IMG/VR virus record: IMGVR_UViG_3300025646_000313 | Coordinates: 1 to 26,039 of that record | Direction: 5' to 3' (one strand) | DNA: 26,039 nt | From: a virus | Shown: positions 21,851 through 26,039 of the stretch, piece by piece | Position numbering within the stretch: the first letter of the stretch is position 1 | Layout of the letters: each line of letters starts with the position of its first letter | Position numbers and translations under genes: made by a program | The notes under the pieces: generated by a model | Seen by the model: only the letters and a program-made list of their open reading frames with translations | The model's database searches: none | Told to the model about the DNA's origin: nothing

Positions 21851-22090
21851 TTAGTTGTTGATTTGCGTTAGCAAAAATTCTAAATCTTCATTGTCTGACG
21901 CGTATTCGTTTTCTAAATATAATTTTATATCGCCGTAAGATCCTGATAATTTAATGCTATTGCAATTAGGATTTTGCGTATTATCTTCGATGAACGTTGA
22001 TTTTAAATTATATTTATTTAAATTATTAATAAATAATTTAAATTCTTCATCGCACATAGGTACAATATCTAATTCTATATTTTTAGTCAT
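21851..22090 (-). CDS. Hypothetical small acidic protein
   Basis: 79 residues with CDEEFKLFINNLNKYNL and KLSGSYGDIKLYLENEYASD. Alternating strands and helices suggest a small alpha/beta domain. No family is recognised. It lies 19 bases after the coiled-coil ORF at 22110, and its stop codon forms the start of the next promoter cassette. Confidence 0.45.
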   Translation of the reverse strand: MTKNIELDIVPMCDEEFKLFINNLNKYNLKSTFIEDNTQNPNCNSIKLSGSYGDIKLYLENEYASDNEDLEFLLTQINN

Positions 22091-22109
22091 TATATTTATA
22101 TTGTTGATT

Positions 22110-22244
22110 TTAGTTATTGATTTTAGTTATTGATTTTAAATCATTCGCAGATTCTTTTAAAATTTTAACTTTATCTTGGAGATCGTCTAATTTTTTATCT
22201 AGCTCGGCGAATTTATTATTTAATTCTTTTAAAAATTCTAACAT
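22110..22244 (-). CDS. 44-residue coiled-coil peptide
   Basis: ATG at 22244, TAA at 22110-22112. The product is a strong heptad coiled coil (MLEFLKELNNKFAELDKKL, then DDLQDKVKILKESANDLK), with Leu/Ile at a/d positions. Its last codons run into TTATTGATTTTAG repeats. It is the first gene below the cassette promoters at 22284-22312 and 22379-22407. It may be an oligomerisation or inhibitor peptide; the function is unknown. Confidence 0.5.
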   Translation of the reverse strand: MLEFLKELNNKFAELDKKLDDLQDKVKILKESANDLKSITKINN

Positions 22245-22275
22245 TATATTTATATTTATATTTATATTTATATTT

Positions 22276-22314
22276 ATATAATTATTATAATATATTAAAT
22301 TATAAATGTAAACA
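22276..22314 (-). promoter_or_regulatory. Promoter cassette copy 1 (39 bp)
   Basis: Contains minus-strand TTTACA (22307-22312), 17 bases, TATAAT (22284-22289). Identical to 22371-22409. Confidence 0.8.
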
Positions 22315-22370
22315 GTTTATTTAATATATTTTAAAATAAATTTTATATAAATTAAAATAAAATTTAATTT

Positions 22371-22409
22371 ATATAATTATTATAATATATTAAATTATAA
22401 ATGTAAACA
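22371..22409 (-). promoter_or_regulatory. Promoter cassette copy 2 (39 bp)
   Basis: Same cassette in the same direction, with -35 at 22402-22407 and -10 at 22379-22384. Together with copy 1 it gives two tandem leftward promoters. The stretch 22245-22549 holds only these cassettes and A+T-rich spacer. Confidence 0.8.
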
Positions 22410-22469
22410 CTTTATTTTAAAATAAATAAAATAAATTTTAAAATAAATTAAATTTATTTTAAAATAAAC

Positions 22470-22508
22470 TGTTTACATTTATAATTTAATATATTATAAT
22501 AATTATAT
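22470..22508 (+). promoter_or_regulatory. Promoter cassette copy 3, inverted (39 bp)
   Basis: Perfect reverse complement of copies 1 and 2, giving a rightward promoter (-35 at 22472-22477, -10 at 22495-22500) for the gene at 22550. Confidence 0.8.
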
Positions 22509-22549
22509 CGGTTAAACGATAATATAATAATTTAAAATAAAATAATAAA

Positions 22550-22801
22550 ATGAATATAAATATAATTAATTTTTATAATAAACCCGAAGCTCGCGACGAA
22601 GAATGGCTAGACGGCGATAATATATTTCAATTAGAATTAAATTATAAAAATAAAAATTATCGAGGATTAATTTATAATATGGACGAATGTGGATTTGATA
22701 TGGAAAAAAAATTAGAGGCAATATGGAATAAAGATATAGAAAATTTAATTATTAATTTTATAAATAATAATATCGAAATTAATAAATTTTATAATAAATA
22801 A
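22550..22801 (+). CDS. Hypothetical small protein
   Basis: 83 residues, acidic, Asn-rich, with ARDEEWLDGDNIFQLELNYK and YNMDECGFDMEKKLEAIW. Extreme use of A/T-ending codons. No family is recognised. It is a lone rightward gene with its own promoter (22472-22500) and a hairpin after its stop, so it is a self-contained expression unit like a phage moron. Confidence 0.5.
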   Translation: MNINIINFYNKPEARDEEWLDGDNIFQLELNYKNKNYRGLIYNMDECGFDMEKKLEAIWNKDIENLIINFINNNIEINKFYNK

Positions 22802-22811
22802 TATTATCCTG

Positions 22812-22850
22812 GCCGCGTATAATTATATTGCGCGGCTAAATTTTAAAACG
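22812..22850 (+). terminator. Hairpin terminator after the 83-residue gene
   Basis: GCCGCG (22812-22817) pairs with CGCGGC (22831-22836) around an A+T loop, followed by TAAATTTT. Confidence 0.55.
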
Positions 22851-22908
22851 ATCGCGGTAATAATGATTCTTATGAATCGCGCTCTCTTCTCTAAAAGTAT
22901 TCAATAAT

Positions 22909-23028
22909 AAAATTTTCCAGAAAAAAATCCCAGAAAAATTTTCCAGAAAAAAATCCCAAAAAAATTTTCCAGAAAAAAAATCCCAAAAAAATTTTCCAGA
23001 AAAAAATCCCAAAAAAATTTTCCAGAAA
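22909..23028 (+). repeat. 26-27-bp tandem repeat before the large terminase
   Basis: ATTTTCCAG recurs at 22912, 22938, 22964, 22991 and 23017, each followed by an A-run and ATCCC. The phased C/G blocks in A-tracts suggest bent DNA or a protein-binding array, possibly a packaging site. Nothing coding is seen in 22802-23141. Confidence 0.85.
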
Positions 23029-23078
23029 CGGAATTCAAATAAAAATAGTCCCCGGGAAAATCCAGAAAAATTTTTCGA

Positions 23079-23107
23079 TTTACTTTTTATATTATATAAA
23101 TTATATT
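23079..23107 (+). promoter_or_regulatory. Candidate promoter for the packaging module
   Basis: TTTACT, 17 bases, TATATT, 34 bases before the terminase start at 23142. Confidence 0.5.
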
Positions 23108-23141
23108 TTAAAAGGTTATAATTTATATAAATAATAGACGT

Positions 23142-24659
23142 ATGGCGGAAATTTACAATCCTTCAACAATAGATTTTCTTGTAAGAGACAAATTAGAATG
23201 TTTTTACGAGCAATCGTTTGAAAAATTTGACGGAGGTGAAAAATACTTAGATAATTGGTATATAGGATTGCTTTGCGAATATTTACAAGCATTTGCAAAT
23301 GGAGAAATAAGAAAATTAAATATTAATATTCCACCTAGATTTGGCAAATCAGCTTTATGTAATGTTGCTTTTTCAATGTGGTATTTAGGTCTAAATCCTG
23401 AAAAAAGGATAATTTCTATATCTCACTCAGCGTCATTATCGCAAAAACTTCACTCTTTTGCAAGAGCTATATCAAATTCCTCTTGGTATCATAGGGCTTT
23501 TCCTAAATTTCATATCGACACTAAATCGAGAACTTTGAAAATAGATCAATCTGAAACTAAAAATACCCAAAGTTCTTTCGTTACTTCTAAAGGCGGTTTT
23601 AGATTAGCAACTTCAGCAATGGGTTCAATTACAGGTGAAGGTGCAAATATACTTATTTTTGATGATTTAATGGATCCAAGGCAATCCATGTCAGTAGTAG
23701 AGAGCGAATCTATATTAGAATGGACTAAAACCACCGCGTTTTCAAGGTTTAATAACAGAAAAAAAGGTCAAATTTTAAATATTCAACAAAGATTAGGTGC
23801 AACTGACTTTACAGCAACATTTGTAGATAATTCATGGGAAAATGTAATAATTCCGATAAAAGCTAGAAGGTCTAAGATTTATTCTTTTAATAATTTTCTA
23901 CACGTTAATAAAGCAGGCTCGTATTTAGAGCCAAGAAGATATGGAGATAAAGAATTAGAAGAAGATCGTTATTTAATGGGAACAAAAGCCTTAGAGGCTC
24001 AGTTTTTCCAAAATCCATATCCTGACGACGGTGAAATATTCCGTCGAGAATGGTTTAGATATTATCAATTTTTACCTAAAATGGATTATTTAGCAATTTA
24101 TGCTGATACCGCATCAAAGGAAGGTAGGAATAACGACTACACAGTATTTATGTGCTGGGGGCTTTTAACTAAGAATCAAAGGAAATATGCATATCTTATA
24201 GATGTATTTAGAAATAAAATGACTACTCCTAAGCTTTTAAGAGCCGCTAAAGACTTTTGGTTAAAACATCAATCTAATGAGCATGATTCACCTTTAATAA
24301 AATTTGCTGTAGAGGATAAATCGTCAGGCATAGGCCTTATCCAATTGTTAGAGGATGAGACAAACATACCTGTGACTAAGCTTTATCCTGAAAAAGATAA
24401 AGTTGCAAGGGCAAATGATATTTTACCTAGAATGGAATCTCACCAAGTATTATTTCCAAAAGATGCTTCTTGGTTAGGAGCTTTAGAAAAAGAGCTATTA
24501 ACTTTTTCTGCTAAGAAAGGAGCAAATAAGAAAGATCAGGTCGATACATTAACTTACGCAATAAAAGATTTACTTTTTGATCCAGCTGATCAAAGATTAA
24601 AACCTATGAATTATTCAGCGCTATTAAAAGAAACTTCAATTTTAAATAGATTATGGTAA
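23142..24659 (+). CDS. terL: Terminase large subunit
   Basis: 505 residues; the packaging motor ATPase and headful/cos nuclease. The ATPase domain has Walker A PPRFGKS (64-70) and Walker B LIFDD (171-175) with the coupling region after it. The nuclease domain has Asp322 in IYADTASKEG, Glu391-Asp392 in FAVEDKSSG and Asp465/Asp468 in KKDQVDTLTYA, the RNase H-like metal ligands. Length and order are normal. The portal gene starts in its last codons (ATGGTAA overlap), so the two are translationally coupled. Upstream lies the tandem repeat 22909-23028. Confidence 0.95.
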   Translation: MAEIYNPSTIDFLVRDKLECFYEQSFEKFDGGEKYLDNWYIGLLCEYLQAFANGEIRKLNINIPPRFGKSALCNVAFSMWYLGLNPEKRIISISHSASLSQKLHSFARAISNSSWYHRAFPKFHIDTKSRTLKIDQSETKNTQSSFVTSKGGFRLATSAMGSITGEGANILIFDDLMDPRQSMSVVESESILEWTKTTAFSRFNNRKKGQILNIQQRLGATDFTATFVDNSWENVIIPIKARRSKIYSFNNFLHVNKAGSYLEPRRYGDKELEEDRYLMGTKALEAQFFQNPYPDDGEIFRREWFRYYQFLPKMDYLAIYADTASKEGRNNDYTVFMCWGLLTKNQRKYAYLIDVFRNKMTTPKLLRAAKDFWLKHQSNEHDSPLIKFAVEDKSSGIGLIQLLEDETNIPVTKLYPEKDKVARANDILPRMESHQVLFPKDASWLGALEKELLTFSAKKGANKKDQVDTLTYAIKDLLFDPADQRLKPMNYSALLKETSILNRLW

Positions 24660-26008
24660 ATAAAAAATTAGTAAAAACTAATAACAAAACTTTGCAATCA
24701 ATGAATAGCGACGGCTATATTGATATTGCTAAAAAATTAGGAACAAAAACTTCAGGAAATAACGGATTTTCTTTAACTTTAGCCGACGATAATTTATTTG
24801 CCGCTTTATATGTAGGAAACGGTCTTGTTAAGAAATACATTGACTTATTAGCCGATGATATGACAAGGCAATGGATAACTATACCAGAAGATACTGAAGG
24901 AAATATTATTAGGTATATGAAAAATCTCAAAGCTAAATTTGAGATTAAAAAAGCAATAAAAGCTACAAAGTTATTTGGAGGAGCCATTATATTTATGGTA
25001 ATAGAAGATGGTTTAGAACCTAATCAACCTGTAGATATTAACAATATCAAATCTATTAAGAAATTAAAATTTTTTAGTAGAAAGAATGTAGTAATTGATC
25101 AAAGTAATTATTACGATGATCCATTATCAGAAAAATATGGAGAGCCTGAGTATTTTACTATTTACGCTGATGGAGCAAATTCAAAAGTTGTTCACGAGTC
25201 AAGATGTTTAGTTTTTACAGGAGAGTATTATCCTGCAGACGAATTAGGGTTACAACCTTATCATGAAAAATTCTGGGGTATATCAATTCTCCAGTCTTTA
25301 CACGAAATATTTGAAAATTATGGTCTTTCGTTAGAAGCTCTTCTTAAAGTATTCCAAAAATTCAATATTGATACTTTAAAAATAAAAAATTTAATGCAAT
25401 TATTAGCAAATCCTGATGGACAAAAACAATTAGAAGCAAGAGCCCAGATATTTGATTTAGCAAAATCTGTTTCAACAACTTTAGTTTTAGACTCTGAAGA
25501 AGACTTTGATGTTGTGTCTCAATCCCTAACAGGAGGCGTCTCAGAAGCATTTGGTAAAATACAAGAGACAGTTGCGGCTATGGCAGGAATTCCTACAAAT
25601 ATTTTAATGGGAACAACTACTAAAGGATTAAATACAAATAAAGATCAAGAAACAAGGCTTTATTATGATAGAATAAAATCAGATCAAGAAGAAGAAATGT
25701 TAACGCAGCTAGAATATTTAATAAAATTAATTTCTTATACTCAAGATTCTAAATTAGATCAAAATAAAGAATATTCAATAATATTTAATTCTTTATGGCA
25801 ACAAACTGATGAAGAAAAAGTTGAAATGAGAAAAAAACAAGCAGAAATTGACCAGATTTATATTTCTAATGGAGTGTATGATCCAAATGAAGTTAGAAAC
25901 TCTAGATTTGGTAATGGTAATTATTCTATTGAAACTGAAATAGAAGGAAAAGTTGACTTAGGAAGTTTCAATGATAATAATGGAAATAACAATCAAAATA
26001 ACGAATAA
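24653..26008 (+). CDS. Portal protein (DUF1073 type)
   Basis: 451 residues. It follows the large terminase with a 7-base overlap. The N-terminal region has FAALYVGNGLVKKYIDLLADDM and KATKLFGGAIIFM, the middle RCLVFTGEYYP and FWGISILQSLHEI, and then GVSEAFGKIQETVAAMAGIP with ILMGTTTKGLN, the pattern of DUF1073 portals. It forms the ring at one capsid vertex through which DNA passes. The C-terminal tail is Asn-rich (FNDNNGNNNQNNE). Some DUF1073 proteins carry an Acb1 anti-CBASS domain; no such extra domain is visible here. Confidence 0.88.
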   Translation: MVNKKLVKTNNKTLQSMNSDGYIDIAKKLGTKTSGNNGFSLTLADDNLFAALYVGNGLVKKYIDLLADDMTRQWITIPEDTEGNIIRYMKNLKAKFEIKKAIKATKLFGGAIIFMVIEDGLEPNQPVDINNIKSIKKLKFFSRKNVVIDQSNYYDDPLSEKYGEPEYFTIYADGANSKVVHESRCLVFTGEYYPADELGLQPYHEKFWGISILQSLHEIFENYGLSLEALLKVFQKFNIDTLKIKNLMQLLANPDGQKQLEARAQIFDLAKSVSTTLVLDSEEDFDVVSQSLTGGVSEAFGKIQETVAAMAGIPTNILMGTTTKGLNTNKDQETRLYYDRIKSDQEEEMLTQLEYLIKLISYTQDSKLDQNKEYSIIFNSLWQQTDEEKVEMRKKQAEIDQIYISNGVYDPNEVRNSRFGNGNYSIETEIEGKVDLGSFNDNNGNNNQNNE

Positions 26009-26011
26009 ATT

Positions 26012-26039
26012 ATGAAAATATTTATATCTCAACCAATGA
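26012..26039 (+). CDS. Start of a DUF4406-like gene (cut by the window)
   Basis: ATG three bases after the portal stop gives MKIFISQPM before the sequence ends. This is the typical N-terminus of DUF4406, related to nucleoside 2-deoxyribosyltransferases. If so it adds another nucleotide-metabolism gene. Only nine residues are visible, so the call rests on that signature and on position. Confidence 0.45.

Noticed and set aside
22909-23028. CRISPR-like array before the terminase
   Set aside because: The intervals between ATTTTCCAG copies are themselves repeats (A-run and ATCCC), so this is a plain tandem repeat.
24653-26008. Acb1 anti-CBASS nuclease fused to the portal
   Set aside because: Length and C-terminus fit a plain DUF1073 portal; no paired HxT-type phosphoesterase motifs are seen.

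Overview
This is a strongly A+T-rich piece of a tailed double-stranded DNA phage genome (terminase, portal, family B DNA polymerase, primase-helicase, no ribosomal or host housekeeping genes). No integrase was seen, so nothing here argues for a resident prophage. The host is inferred, not proven: a GapR/DUF2312-family gene points to an alphaproteobacterium, and the promoters are classical sigma70 (TTTACA, 17 bases, TATAAT), which argues against a Bacteroidetes host. The base composition would suit an A+T-rich alphaproteobacterial host such as a SAR11 or Rickettsiales relative.

Layout. Positions 62-16090 are an almost unbroken leftward block: recombination and replication proteins (DUF2800 nuclease-like protein, DUF2815 ssDNA-binding protein, DNA polymerase), small regulators, nucleotide-pool enzymes (MazG-like, DUF6378, dCMP deaminase), a compact base-modification cassette (T4 gp42-like pyrimidine hydroxymethylase, SGNH-like protein, fold-type-II PLP enzyme, candidate amino-acid:DNA transferase), then a VRR-NUC nuclease, an SNF2-type helicase and an adenine methyltransferase. 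At 16091-16294 a divergent promoter pair with a 20-bp inverted repeat separates this block from a rightward HTH regulator and a large primase-helicase. Right of that lies an origin-like region (18819-19300) with ten copies of GGTTACRAG and 13-bp tandem repeats. Positions 19460-22801 hold small, mostly unrecognised genes on both strands, under repeated promoter cassettes. From 23142 the rightward late module begins: large terminase, portal and the start of a DUF4406-like gene. A fragment of another rightward gene is at the left edge.

The most interesting reading is a DNA hypermodification pathway. The pool enzymes and hydroxymethylase would make a 5-hydroxymethylpyrimidine nucleotide. After incorporation, the transferase-like protein with the PLP and SGNH proteins would elaborate the base. 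The hydroxymethylase has Asp at the residue that selects cytosine in T4 gp42, while the known transferase pathways act on thymine/hydroxymethyluracil, so the modified base may be new. A second story is control of replication genes. The polymerase has a Shine-Dalgarno sequence (rare in this genome) shared with the primase-helicase, a duplicated 5' end, a long hairpin just upstream, and an upstream 54-base repeat carrying the exact complement of that Shine-Dalgarno.
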